From Deltaproteobacteria bacterium (lineage in GTDB: Bacteria > UBA10199 > GCA-002796325 > JACPFF01): 64,000 bases of DNA. The notes under the pieces are model-generated. The model was not told the DNA's origin. It saw only the letters and a list, made by a program, of their open reading frames with translations, and ran no database searches. The stretch is from contig JACQUX010000017.1 of the NCBI GenBank assembly GCA_016210045.1, positions 62,001 through 126,000 of the forward strand. The letters are read 5' to 3'. Each line of letters opens with the position of its first letter. The stretch's first letter is position 1. The translations under genes and the position numbers were made by a program. This document shows, one piece after another, positions 53,916-62,608 of the stretch.

Positions 53916-54661
53916 GGAGCGGCCCCCGCTGTTGCGTGGGCGGTGCCCTTCGCCGTTTCCGCTAATCGGTGCAGCAGGACGCCCATGCTGCTGCCGTCAG
54001 GCCCCGATGCATACGTATTGTGATCGTAAGGGGACAGCGCCGCGTCGACGAGTGCCGTGACGTGTGACAACGCACGGTCGGGGGCGGCAGTGCGAAACCG
54101 TTGCCAGTCCGCGCCGAGATCGATCTGTTCTCCTGCTAAATCGCGACACGTTTGGACGAGCAGACGCAAAGTATCGACCGGCCGTTCTGCCGAATCCTCC
54201 ACCCCTTCGCCGCCGAGGTCGGCGATCGTGGCCTGCAGGGCCAATGCGGCATAGCCATACTCCCCGACCCGGCACCACTCGGCCGCTTCCAACATACCGA
54301 AGTCGCGGATGCGACGGTAGACGGGGGCCGCGTGTGTCGGCGTGTCGGGAATGTTGGCGGCTGCAGCGCGCCGCGCCTGGAAGAAACGGTCGGCTGCCAA
54401 GTTTGGGACACCGGCCGCAGCGGCCGCGCGGCCTTCCAATGCACGACTCCATGAGGCCTGCGCGCCATCCGTTGACCCCGGTCGTCCGCAGCCCACGAGG
54501 AGCGAGCAACACGCCCAGGTGATTGTGGTGGAGAGACGTGGCCAACAGGTGGTCGCACGTTGGTGGCTGCCGGCGCGCGCCGAGGCTGCGGGCATCCTGA
54601 CTCCGAGGGTGGAGTGCGTGCCCGTGTGGTGAACCGCCGGTGTGGCGCGCCGTAGCGTCAT
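53912..54661 (-). CDS. Hypothetical protein with internal lipobox-like segment
   Basis: 249 residues from ATG 54661 (AGAGGGAA upstream), 10 nt after the preceding gene. A hydrophobic segment ending SLLVGCGRPG (Cys58) resembles a lipoprotein signal, but it lies unusually far from the N-terminus. The first ~45 residues are Arg/Thr/His-rich. The mature part is Ala-rich and helical (ALALQATIADLGG, RLLVQTCRDLAG). The same frame is open further upstream but passes through the neighbouring gene and is not protein-like. Unknown function. Confidence 0.5.
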   Translation of the reverse strand: MTLRRATPAVHHTGTHSTLGVRMPAASARAGSHQRATTCWPRLSTTITWACCSLLVGCGRPGSTDGAQASWSRALEGRAAAAAGVPNLAADRFFQARRAAAANIPDTPTHAAPVYRRIRDFGMLEAAEWCRVGEYGYAALALQATIADLGGEGVEDSAERPVDTLRLLVQTCRDLAGEQIDLGADWQRFRTAAPDRALSHVTALVDAALSPYDHNTYASGPDGSSMGVLLHRLAETAKGTAHATAGAAP

Positions 54662-54671
54662 GCGGTTCCCT

Positions 54672-55127
54672 CTAGCCCGCATCCTCAGCGGTTTCCAGCA
54701 GTGAATGCAATAAAGTGCGGGCGCCCGCCACTGTGGTGGCTCTGGTAGCGGGTGGGGGAGGGGGGGCGAAAATAAATCGCCCACGCGGCATGTCGTCTTT
54801 GAATCCCGGTTTGGCTGGTACACAACGCTCGTCGTCGTGACGCGGGCCGTTGCAGCGCATAGTCTGGTTCGAGCACCCTTGATCGCAACCGCCGAATGCC
54901 GTGACCACGGCAAATGCCGCGAGGAATTTACGCGCCGGCGACCAGACCGCTGCGGGGACCGGCGCTGGTGCCGTGTCGGTCGTGCACCGCTGTAGTTGCG
55001 CTGGTTGGGCGATGCGGCGAAACGTTGCCGCTGTGGTGGTCGGCCGACGCCCATTCTGCTGCGTGCGCTGTGCCTCAACCGTGGTTGGGCGTCGTGGTAA
55101 CCGACGAACTGTGCGACTCCTGATCAT
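54672..55127 (-). CDS. Hypothetical protein, putative envelope protein
   Basis: 151 residues from ATG 55127 with AAGGAGG four nt upstream, the best ribosome-binding site of this unit and probably its first gene. The first ~65 residues are Arg/Thr/Pro-rich. A hydrophobic stretch FLAAFAVVTAFGGC (Cys81, lipobox-like) is followed by a cysteine-containing part (CDQGCSNQTMRC) and a Pro-rich segment. Same organisation as the next two genes: a long basic leader, a hydrophobic segment, then Gly-Cys. No homologue recognised. Confidence 0.5.
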   Translation of the reverse strand: MIRSRTVRRLPRRPTTVEAQRTQQNGRRPTTTAATFRRIAQPAQLQRCTTDTAPAPVPAAVWSPARKFLAAFAVVTAFGGCDQGCSNQTMRCNGPRHDDERCVPAKPGFKDDMPRGRFIFAPPPPPATRATTVAGARTLLHSLLETAEDAG

Positions 55128-55304
55128 GAAACCTCCTTGTGGGACGAAGGACGATGGACGAAAAGACGAAGGACGATCGTTTGCTTCGCTCCATATTTCC
55201 ATACTGTCCGAGGGACGTGGCCGCTAGGCCAGGATTGGCATCTTCTCGGCTCGGGTTGACTTCTTGTCGCGTGCTGTGGCTAGAGCGCTTGGTAGGGGGC
55301 GGTG

Positions 55305-55733
55305 ATGCGGCAATCGCTGGGACGGTGGCTGGGGCTTTGGTTGGCGGTAGTGGGTGCGAGTGTCGCGTACGCGTTGGGTTGCGACGCGCTCTTGACCGCG
55401 GCACTCACCACGTCCGTGTCCGTAAGCGCGCACGAGCTGGCGTTCACGACACCGGCCGGCACGGCGCCCGCGACCCAAACGGTCACGGCGTCGTGTGAAT
55501 ATTATGATGACGGCTTTTATTCCTGCAGTGCCGACGTGAGCGCGACGGTGGATTGGATCACGGTTGAGCCGCATGCGATCTATGGCGAAGAAAATTTCAC
55601 CGTATCGATCAATCCCGCCGATTTGGCGCCGGGGACGTATCAAGGACTTGTGCAGGTCGAGACCTTTCCGCTCGCCATCGACGCCGGCGAAGACATCGCC
55701 GTTACACTCACCGTGACGGCGCCGCCGGAGTGA
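55305..55733 (+). CDS. Secreted BACON/Ig-like domain protein
   Basis: A 142-residue protein from ATG 55305 (AGGGGG ~6 nt upstream; a GTG just before is an alternative). A signal peptide (LGLWLAVVGASVAYALG) precedes one ~100-residue beta-sandwich: SVSAHELAFTTPAGTAPATQ, then DWITVEPHAIYGEENFTVSI and PGTYQGLVQVE. This is the pattern of BACON-type carbohydrate/adhesion domains. The two Cys in the CEYYDDGFYSC loop may pair. A single secreted domain; the ligand is unknown. Confidence 0.65.
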   Translation: MRQSLGRWLGLWLAVVGASVAYALGCDALLTAALTTSVSVSAHELAFTTPAGTAPATQTVTASCEYYDDGFYSCSADVSATVDWITVEPHAIYGEENFTVSINPADLAPGTYQGLVQVETFPLAIDAGEDIAVTLTVTAPPE

Positions 55734-55779
55734 TTTCAAGTGGTTGGTGAGGGGTGAACGCTTCCGACGTTGTATATTG

Positions 55780-55847
55780 TGAGCGCTAGAGGATTTGAAC
55801 CTCTGACTCCCGCCGTGTGAAGGCGGTTCCAATGGTTCACAACGCTC
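55780..55847 (-). tRNA. tRNA-Val-like sequence with degenerate D arm (tandem copy, possibly a pseudogene)
   Basis: The acceptor stem GAGCGTT/AGCGCTC, anticodon arm (CCGCC-TTCACAC-GGCGG, anticodon CAC) and T arm (AGAGG-TTCAAAT-CCTCT) are intact, but only ~12 nt separate acceptor and anticodon stems and no normal D arm can form. A normal D-arm sequence (GCTCAGCGGTAGAGT) lies ~70-90 nt upstream, at 55913-55927. This looks like a tandem duplicate of the next tRNA disrupted in its 5' half. Confidence 0.55.
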
Positions 55848-55944
55848 CCTGCTCGGTCGCGCTGTGGACATTGACTACCGCGCGCCATGTCTCCGCTGAC
55901 GCTCCGACGCGCTTACTCTACCGCTGAGCAACATTTCCAACTTG

Positions 55945-56016
55945 TGGGCGCTAGAGGATTTGAACCTCTGGCCCCCGCCGTGTGAAGGCGATGCTCTACC
56001 GCTGAGCTAAGCGCCC
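55945..56016 (-). tRNA. tRNA-Val (CAC)
   Basis: A 72-nt cloverleaf: acceptor GGGCGCT/AGCGCCC, D arm GCTC-AGCGGTA-GAGC, anticodon loop TTCACAC (anticodon CAC, reads GTG), T arm AGAGG-TTCAAAT-CCTCT. The CCA end is not encoded. Confidence 0.9.
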
Positions 56017-56036
56017 AAGTTGTTTACTGCGTGGTG

Positions 56037-56432
56037 CTACTTTATCGTCCCACTGCTGCCGAGGGGGGTGACGATTTTGCTCATTTGATCGAATACGAAT
56101 TGCATGAAGCGGGAGCGGTCGGCGTCCGGCATTTCGGTGATGATCACGCCGGTCTCGTAACTGGTGGCGTTCAGTCGGTGCTGCCAGACGACTTCGCCGG
56201 TCGCGACCACCGGTTTATCCGCGCTGCCTTCCAACGTGACCAGTAACTCCACCGCCGAACCGGTTGGTAGTTCGGTCGGCGTCATTAGCCGCAGCCCGCC
56301 GACGCTGATGTCGCTGCTCAATGCCTCGCGCGGGTCGTGAATGATAGTGCCGCCGTCGAGGAGCCGATAGCTCACCGAGAGGGCCAAATCGAGTCGCGCA
56401 AAACGTCGCCGGTTGTCTGCTGCCGCGTCCAT
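56037..56432 (-). CDS. PilZ domain protein
   Basis: About 131 residues from ATG 56432. The c-di-GMP signature is complete: an N-terminal NRRRFARLDL (RxxxR) and DISVGGLRL (D-x-S-x-x-G). The rest forms the usual beta-barrel. A longer frame exists upstream to 56546 but those residues are not PilZ-like. A stand-alone PilZ protein would sense c-di-GMP and act on an unknown partner such as motility or exopolysaccharide machinery. Confidence 0.85.
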   Translation of the reverse strand: MDAAADNRRRFARLDLALSVSYRLLDGGTIIHDPREALSSDISVGGLRLMTPTELPTGSAVELLVTLEGSADKPVVATGEVVWQHRLNATSYETGVIITEMPDADRSRFMQFVFDQMSKIVTPLGSSGTIK

Positions 56433-56510
56433 GGTGGGGGGCTTAGCGTGTCTCGCTACGCACGTCAAATGCAGAAGCGTGTAGTACTCGACGACCGCGC
56501 CGAAAAAACG

Positions 56511-56579
56511 TCCGAGTGGGGACAGGTACCTTCGAAGGTGCGCCAAATATGGATTTGAAGGTACCTGTCCCCACTCGGA
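56511..56579. repeat. REP-like palindrome, copy 2
   Basis: Inverted arms 56511-56536 and 56554-56579 (26 bp, one mismatch) contain the same TGGGGACAGGTACCTTC core as 11492-11548. It lies between the PilZ and SDR genes. Confidence 0.8.
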
Positions 56580-56585
56580 TGAATA

Positions 56586-57434
56586 TTAACGTGACCCTTT
56601 TGCCTGCTGCTGGAGGGCGGCCCAGGCGTCCCGGTCCAAGTGCTGTCCCAGCGCGGTGAACTGGCCGGCGCCGGCGAGCCATTCGCCGCCGTCGATCGTG
56701 ATGCACGCGCCGTTCAGATAGTCGGCCGCGTCGCTGAGCAGAAACGCGGCGAGGTCGCCGAGCTCTTCGGGTTTTCCAAGGCGGCGGGTCGGATTGCGCT
56801 GCGTCAGATGTTGCTCGAAACCCGGCGGCATCAGGCGTTGCCACGCGCCCGCCGTGGGAAACGGTCCCGGCGCGATCGCGTTGAGCCGGATGCCGTACGG
56901 GCCCCATTCCACGGCGAGCGATTGGGTCATCGCCAACACGCCGGCCTTGGCGCAGGCCGATGGGACGACGTAGGCGGAGCCGGTCCAGGCATAGGTGGTG
57001 ACGATCGAGAGGACGCGGCCCGGCGTCTTCGCGGCGATCCATCGTTTTCCGAGCGTGTGGGTGCAATAGAAACTGCCCTGCAGCACGACGCTGACGACGG
57101 CGTTGAACGCATTGGCAGACAACAACTCCGTCGGGGCGGCGATGTTGCCGGCCGCGTTGTTGATCAATCCGTCGATTCGGCCCATGGTCGCCCAGGCCTC
57201 GTCGATCATGGCTTGCACGGCCTCCGGCTTACGAATGTCGCACGCAATGGTGCAGACGCGGGCTCCGAGGGCGCGCATCGCCGCGGCGCCGACTTCGAGA
57301 TGTGCCGTGTCGCGACTCGTGAGCACTAAGTGCGCACCGAGCGTGGCGAGACGTTCTCCCATCGCGCGGCCCAGGCCCGTGCCGCCGCCGGTGATCAGAT
57401 AGACACGGTCCCGATGCAGATCTGTCGTGAACAT
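56586..57434 (-). CDS. 2,4-dienoyl-CoA reductase-like SDR
   Basis: A 282-residue short-chain dehydrogenase from ATG 57434 (AGGAGG 7 nt upstream). The NADP motif is ITGGGTGLGRAMG (~14-26), with NNAAGN, the active-site strand ending VVPSACAKAGVLAM and LAVEWGPYGIRLNAIAPGP. The usual YxxxK Tyr is replaced (SACAK), which is also the case in mitochondrial-type 2,4-dienoyl-CoA reductases, and the C-terminus matches that group (TIDGGEWLAGAGQF). Probable role: reduction of 2,4-dienoyl-CoA in unsaturated fatty acid oxidation. Divergent from the peptidase gene, 46 bp apart. Confidence 0.85.
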   Translation of the reverse strand: MFTTDLHRDRVYLITGGGTGLGRAMGERLATLGAHLVLTSRDTAHLEVGAAAMRALGARVCTIACDIRKPEAVQAMIDEAWATMGRIDGLINNAAGNIAAPTELLSANAFNAVVSVVLQGSFYCTHTLGKRWIAAKTPGRVLSIVTTYAWTGSAYVVPSACAKAGVLAMTQSLAVEWGPYGIRLNAIAPGPFPTAGAWQRLMPPGFEQHLTQRNPTRRLGKPEELGDLAAFLLSDAADYLNGACITIDGGEWLAGAGQFTALGQHLDRDAWAALQQQAKGSR

Positions 57435-57480
57435 ATGGACGCCTCCTGTGTCCCTGCGTCCTACGTGGGAATGGCCATTC

Positions 57481-59490
57481 ATGCAATCACTTGCAGCCGT
57501 GGCGGAGCTCCGCTACAACGGCGCGCCTATGGGGAAACTGACACAGCGACGTCCGGCATTGAACAAGACGCAGCGGGCCGCGATCCGCGACGTGAGCAAA
57601 CGCTTGCTGCAGCGGCATGGCCGCGAGGCGCAGCGGGACATCACGGAAGGGGTCACGGCCTGCGCCCGCATTTGGGACTTCAAAGGCGGCGGCGCGAAGG
57701 CGTTCAGCGCGTTTTGCGAACGCCACTATATGCCGCCGGGCGAGGAAAAATCGCGACTGTTACGACGACTCGATTTACTCTACTGCACCATTCGCGGCGC
57801 GGTCTCGGTAGTGCGCAAAGAATCACGTGGCGGGCTCGACATCGCGGATGATCCACTGTCGCCCGCTGAAGAGCTGCTCGGCGCGTTCACGATCGGGAGC
57901 CATTTGCACGAAGACTTCCGCACGTTCGAAATCGCCCCGCTGGTGCAGTTGAACTTCGGCACCGAACGGCGCGATATTCCCGCTACGCGCGAAGGATGGG
58001 TTGCCCGACGGCTGGCCGAGTGGGGTCGCGAATTTATCCCCGCGCGGTTGTTGGCCGAGCAGAGTGCGGTGCAGGCCGAAGTCGACAAATTTGTCTCCGG
58101 TTACAATTTGTACCTCGACCGAATCGATTTCGGCGATCCGGAGATCGGTTTCCCGCAAGGCACGCGGCTCAGTTCCCACTGGGGACTGCGCGATTACATG
58201 ATGTCGCTCTACGAAGATCCGAACGGGCTGAAAAAACAGCGCGCGATTTTAGGGCTGATGCAGCGCGTGGTTCACGGCGAAGTGCCTGCGGAGGTGCTCG
58301 ACAACGCGGACGCGGAGTGGAATCTCGTGGCGGGCACCGTCACGGCGAATGGCACGACCAAGCGGGCGCGCGGCCACGGCGGGTTGCGTTGGGCCCAATT
58401 CCGCAAGCTGTTCGGCGTGCAGCGGCGCATCGACGCGCACACCTATTACGGCAACCTGATCGATCAGAAATTTTTCGAAGACCGCGAACTTGAAGAAGCG
58501 CGCGTGCGGCAGATTTTAACTGACGTGATGTCAGCCGGCGTCGCGGAGGGTGTCGGCGCGTATCTGGCGCGCCTGTTCCGGCGTCCGCTCGAACCGTTCG
58601 ATCTCTATTTCAAACGCTTCACCGACGGCGGCGCGCGCGCGCCACTCGGCTATACCGTCGGCGAGCGCTATCCGGACGGACTTACGTTGCAACGCGCGAT
58701 TCCCGGCATTTTGCAGCGGCTCGGCTTCGCCGATGCCGACGCCACGTTCGTCGGCAGCAAGATCCGCGTCGACAACGGCCGCAGCGCCGGTCACGCGTGG
58801 TCGCCCGCCGCGCCGTTCGACATCCAACTGCTGCGCGTTCGCATCGCCAAGGCCGGAATCAACGAGATCGAATTCGGCACCTTCATGCACGAACTGGGAC
58901 ATTGCGTAGAAGGCGTGCTCAGCAGTTACCGGATGGATCATCGCTCGCTGTGGGGCGTGCCGAACACCGCGCTCACTGAATGTTTCGCGTTCACCTTTCA
59001 AGATCGCGCCGATGAAATCTTAGGACGGCAGCGCGAAGTGGATCAGGCCGCCGTTATGTTGCAGCGATTTTGGGAGGCCTACGAAATCGCCGGGCCGGCG
59101 CTGGTCGAGATCGATTTTTTCCATTGGCTCTACGACCACCCCCGCGCCACGGCCACGCAGATGCAAGACGAGATCCGCAAGATCGCCGATCGCGTCTGGA
59201 ACAAATATTATCGCCGCGTCTTCAATTGCGACGGCCACGGCCTGCTCGCCGTCTATTCCCACATCCTCTGGTGCGACTTCTATCTGGCCGACTATCCGCT
59301 CGGCTATGTGGCCGCGTATCAAATCCGCCGCTTCCTGCGCGGCAAGGTGCTCGGCAAGGAAATGCCGCGGATGTGCGCAATGGGCCAAGTCTATCCGGAC
59401 GTCTGGATGGAACACGCCGTCGGCGCCCCGCTCAGCGCCCAACCCCTGCTTGAAGACACCGCCACCGCGTTGCGCGAGTTGGAAGCGTGA
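57481..59490 (+). CDS. M3-like zinc metallopeptidase
   Basis: A 669-residue protein with the zinc motif TFMHELGHCVEG (His470, Glu471, His474) and a downstream TECFAFTFQD whose Glu (~500) is the likely third ligand, ~26 residues on, as in M3 (thimet/oligopeptidase F-like) peptidases. The long helical N-terminal part (~40-420) and the region after the active site with YLADYPLGYVAAYQI are also consistent. No signal peptide, so probably cytosolic. ATG 57481 is chosen; a second Met at 57529 gives a slightly shorter protein. The exact subfamily is uncertain. Confidence 0.75.
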   Translation: MQSLAAVAELRYNGAPMGKLTQRRPALNKTQRAAIRDVSKRLLQRHGREAQRDITEGVTACARIWDFKGGGAKAFSAFCERHYMPPGEEKSRLLRRLDLLYCTIRGAVSVVRKESRGGLDIADDPLSPAEELLGAFTIGSHLHEDFRTFEIAPLVQLNFGTERRDIPATREGWVARRLAEWGREFIPARLLAEQSAVQAEVDKFVSGYNLYLDRIDFGDPEIGFPQGTRLSSHWGLRDYMMSLYEDPNGLKKQRAILGLMQRVVHGEVPAEVLDNADAEWNLVAGTVTANGTTKRARGHGGLRWAQFRKLFGVQRRIDAHTYYGNLIDQKFFEDRELEEARVRQILTDVMSAGVAEGVGAYLARLFRRPLEPFDLYFKRFTDGGARAPLGYTVGERYPDGLTLQRAIPGILQRLGFADADATFVGSKIRVDNGRSAGHAWSPAAPFDIQLLRVRIAKAGINEIEFGTFMHELGHCVEGVLSSYRMDHRSLWGVPNTALTECFAFTFQDRADEILGRQREVDQAAVMLQRFWEAYEIAGPALVEIDFFHWLYDHPRATATQMQDEIRKIADRVWNKYYRRVFNCDGHGLLAVYSHILWCDFYLADYPLGYVAAYQIRRFLRGKVLGKEMPRMCAMGQVYPDVWMEHAVGAPLSAQPLLEDTATALRELEA

Positions 59491-59618
59491 ACTATAAAAC
59501 CTGTGACCGAACTCCCGTTTGAGCGGGCGTGGCCATCCCGATTCCCCGCGCCGCCGGGCGCCGCAACTTTTCCGTCGTGCGGCCGATACTCCGTTATAAC
59601 GGGAGAAAGGATATCACG

Positions 59619-60800
59619 ATGTCACGCGTGCGCGGTCACGACGGGAAAGTTCGTAAAGGATGGAGCCCTCGGAAGGCCATCCTGGAGTCTAAACGTGCCA
59701 TGCGGAGAGCGGATGGTGGACATTCGCTGTCGCGGGTGGATGGACAAGCACGTTTGGATTTCCTGCTGCGAGGATCGCCCGCCGGCAGGGGATCGCCGTG
59801 GGCCCGTCCATCGGGGATATCCAGTGTCGGTCGGTTGGTCCAAACAGCGGCGCGGCTTGGCCTCGCGATCACGTCCGTTGATTTGGATGAAGCGGTCGGG
59901 CGTGCCGAGACGATTGTCCGGGATCTCTGGGAGACGTTTCCGGACCCTGGCCGTTTGCCCGATGGCAGTTGGCCCAACACGCGGGTCCATATGCGCGACC
60001 GAGCCGCCCCCTTGCAGCGGGCCATCGCAGTGTTCGATGTCATGACCGAAGCCGCGACGTGTCACCCGGCGATTGCGGCGCTCTTGGGGCGGAGTCTGGA
60101 CCGTGCGGTGTCGCGCGCGGATCAGTTTCTCTCCTTCATGGAGCTGCTGCAATTGGTTGTGCTGGGCCAGATCGATCAACCGGACGCCCTGGTCGTGTTG
60201 TCCGCAGCCGACCGCCATGCCGCCGCGTGTGGTGCGTTTGGGGCGGATGTCGATTTCTTCGGTGTGACTACGGCGCGACATCTAACGCGATTGGCCCCCA
60301 TGCGGCACGGGTACGACGCCGAGCTCCTCTTCGTGTATCAACTGGTCGCGGCCGGGGTGACGCTGACCTCGATTCCCAATCAACGCCTGCGGACCAGCGC
60401 CTCGCTCCATTGTCGGAACGCCGACTTCATTCTGAATGGACAGGATGGCGTGGAGGTGAAGTCTTGCTGCAGTGGGGAGCCGGCGAATTGGATACGGTTC
60501 ATTGACCATGCGTCCGATCAGTTGGCGGCCTTTACGGAGGAGTACGGACCCGATGGCCCACTGGGGCGTCGTCAGCGATACCTCGTCATCTACCACGATA
60601 TATCGGCAGCGGCGTTCACGCAGTTGGCGGCGATGTTGAGCATCGATCCGGCCTTTGGCCGGACCTTCGACCGCGTGATCCTGTCGCAGGTCATACAAGG
60701 CTCCGATCGTCGGCCGCTGACCTGTCTTGGTACGGTGGAGCTGCTGTCGGATCATTGGCGTCCTTCATTTCGCCCTTTCAGATGGGCGGAGGCGGGCTGA
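59619..60800 (+). CDS. Hypothetical protein with PD-(D/E)xK nuclease-like C-terminal part
   Basis: A 393-residue protein from ATG 59619 (AAGGA ~8 nt upstream). The N-terminus is basic and low in hydrophobics and the middle is helical. Near ~275-295 NADFILNGQDGVEVKSC resembles the D-x(n)-ExK core of restriction-endonuclease-fold nucleases such as CdiA/tRNase toxins, followed by a helix with FIDHASDQLAAF and a strand YLVIYHD. The resemblance is short and could be chance. No immunity gene is recognised next to it. The next gene lies ~140 bp downstream on the same strand. Confidence 0.5.
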   Translation: MSRVRGHDGKVRKGWSPRKAILESKRAMRRADGGHSLSRVDGQARLDFLLRGSPAGRGSPWARPSGISSVGRLVQTAARLGLAITSVDLDEAVGRAETIVRDLWETFPDPGRLPDGSWPNTRVHMRDRAAPLQRAIAVFDVMTEAATCHPAIAALLGRSLDRAVSRADQFLSFMELLQLVVLGQIDQPDALVVLSAADRHAAACGAFGADVDFFGVTTARHLTRLAPMRHGYDAELLFVYQLVAAGVTLTSIPNQRLRTSASLHCRNADFILNGQDGVEVKSCCSGEPANWIRFIDHASDQLAAFTEEYGPDGPLGRRQRYLVIYHDISAAAFTQLAAMLSIDPAFGRTFDRVILSQVIQGSDRRPLTCLGTVELLSDHWRPSFRPFRWAEAG

Positions 60801-60943
60801 CACGCGCCACGCAACTTTTTCCGCGGAGCGCCGAAACAATCGGCAGGAGTAAGCGCGCCGCAACGTCAGAGGAGGCGTGGCGCGCGGTAGTGATGACCGC
60901 AACGCGACCGATGCAGGGAGTGTTGCGCACCAAAGGAGGCACT

Positions 60944-61687
60944 ATGGCGGTGCGACGGAGTGCAATGTCTGGTGTGCGGCAGGGGTCGCTCGGGCGTCAT
61001 TCGGTGAAGCTGGTGACCAATCGCGAGTGGCGGGCGGTCGCGCGGGATCAGTATGTTCGGCTGAGCCACGATTGGCATACGGGCGCGAGTGGTATCAAAG
61101 TGCAAAGTGCGGCGATTGGTGACGCCGATCCGTATTATTCTCCTACGTTCCCGCCCGAAGTTTTTAATTACGCGGCCGAACTGTTTCCCCACGCACATGA
61201 GTGTGACATCAGCTACTGGCCGCCGTTCGATTTCGATCGAGGCGATATCCACCGGCTGGGTGCCGATATTGTGCTCAAGATGATCGCCGCGCCCGCAGCG
61301 AAATATGGCGCGGCGCAGGATGGCGATGACCTGCCCGTGATCGGCATCTCCTGGTTCCATGCTATTGCGTATGGCTTGCTCCGGACCGAGGAGTCCCGCG
61401 GTGCGGGGACGTTTGCGCTCCCGACGAAGGCACAACTCGTCGGCGCAATGTCCACCGTCGTGCCGATCTCGCAGTGGCTGGCGTTCGATGCCGACTTCAA
61501 CGTCCATGGCGACCATACCGGCGACTCGAGCTATGGGAAAATCGGCTATGGCCGTTCGGACGGCGACGGCGGACCGTATCGCACGATCGGCCGAAGAGGG
61601 TGGGATGAATCTAACGGCCAGCGTCCCAACGACTACTCGCAGCAGATCGGTTTCTCCGTGATCGCGACGCTGAGACGCAGGCGCTGA
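60944..61687 (+). CDS. FGE/SUMF1-like domain protein (short)
   Basis: A 247-residue protein from ATG 60944 with AAAGGAGG four nt upstream. PVIGISWFHAIAYGLLRTEE followed by TFALPTKAQLVGAM matches the formylglycine-generating-enzyme-like pattern PVxxVSWxxAxAY...RLPTEAEWE, in a weakened form. The C-terminus (GYGRSDGDGGPYRT, DYSQQIGFSVIATLRRR) keeps the final strand of that fold. The active-site cysteines of true FGE are absent, so it is more likely a binding or scaffolding variant than a sulfatase activator. Confidence 0.55.
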   Translation: MAVRRSAMSGVRQGSLGRHSVKLVTNREWRAVARDQYVRLSHDWHTGASGIKVQSAAIGDADPYYSPTFPPEVFNYAAELFPHAHECDISYWPPFDFDRGDIHRLGADIVLKMIAAPAAKYGAAQDGDDLPVIGISWFHAIAYGLLRTEESRGAGTFALPTKAQLVGAMSTVVPISQWLAFDADFNVHGDHTGDSSYGKIGYGRSDGDGGPYRTIGRRGWDESNGQRPNDYSQQIGFSVIATLRRRR

Positions 61688-61791
61688 GGCGATGGTGTGT
61701 GTATCCGGCCACCGCTGCGATGTTGTTTTTCATGATAATCAACAACTATGTTGTGGGGCGGCGCGCCATCATGCTGTGTGCGCGGCAGCCG

Positions 61792-62577
61792 TTAACGGGC
61801 TTGCCGTTCTCCCACGACGAAATTATGGAAGAACGTTGCGTAGAGCCACAGCAGCAGTGATGCGACGATTCCCCAACCGGCGCTGCTGTGGAGGAGTCGC
61901 CACACGGCATTGGCGGGGTGGAGGATCGTGAGTTGATCGACGTAAATAACTTCGCACGCGCCGTTGCCTTGGTCGATGCGCGTGGTGCTGCTGGTGCGCA
62001 CGCCCGCCAGCCCGACGCCATAATCGACTAATTGCCCGTGCAAATGAATCTGATCGCCGACGCGGATGTCGTGCAGCGTTGCCGCAATGGCCGGCGTGGC
62101 GGGGAGGAGGTGATTGTTGGACAGCTCTTCCATGCTGAACGCCGCGTCGCTGGGGAATTGCACATAACAGGTAAAGCTTCCGGACGAAAAACTCGCGTCC
62201 CGATACGCGCCGCTCGCCGCGGTGCCGCCCCACACCACGCAAATATCTTTTTCATTGAACGGATCGTGCCGGAAACCGACGCGTTCCAGCCACGATTTCG
62301 CGAGATCATTTTGCGTCACGACGAGCCCGGCCAACGTGTATTCAAAATGTGGATGGACCAGATAACTCTGCCCTCGCACGTCTTGGACAAACGGCGCGAG
62401 CTGCGTCGGCGTCTGCACCGGCGCTTGGAGGAGCAGCGGATGCAGCGTCTCCGGCGCCGGGAGACGCTCGATCAACCCATACGTGAGCGCAAACAGCCCG
62501 AGCGAGCCGAACAGCGTTGGCTTCACGGCCCGCATCAGATGCAACACGAGACGATGCCAACGATCGCGAGTGAACAT
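61792..62577 (-). CDS. Conserved membrane protein of unknown function
   Basis: About 261 residues from ATG 62577. Two membrane helices, near the N-terminus (SLGLFALTYGLI) and the C-terminus (WGIVASLLLWLYATFF), enclose a ~190-residue extracytoplasmic domain with conserved-looking blocks SYLVHPHFEYTLAGLVV, DICVVWGG, FTCYVQF, LSNNHLLPA and VGDQIHLHGQLVDYG. I recall these blocks from a widespread uncharacterised family but cannot name it with certainty. It starts 31 nt after the FAD oxidase stop and is probably cotranscribed with it. Confidence 0.65.
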   Translation of the reverse strand: MFTRDRWHRLVLHLMRAVKPTLFGSLGLFALTYGLIERLPAPETLHPLLLQAPVQTPTQLAPFVQDVRGQSYLVHPHFEYTLAGLVVTQNDLAKSWLERVGFRHDPFNEKDICVVWGGTAASGAYRDASFSSGSFTCYVQFPSDAAFSMEELSNNHLLPATPAIAATLHDIRVGDQIHLHGQLVDYGVGLAGVRTSSTTRIDQGNGACEVIYVDQLTILHPANAVWRLLHSSAGWGIVASLLLWLYATFFHNFVVGERQAR

Positions 62578-62608
62578 AAGGAAAGCATACACGATTTTTA
62601 GCGGCCTG

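Noticed and set aside
59503-60045. 180-residue plus-strand open frame overlapping the nuclease-like gene
   Set aside because: The other frame (59619-60800) has a ribosome-binding site and sustained protein character; this one is rich in Arg/Cys/Pro as expected of a shadow frame.
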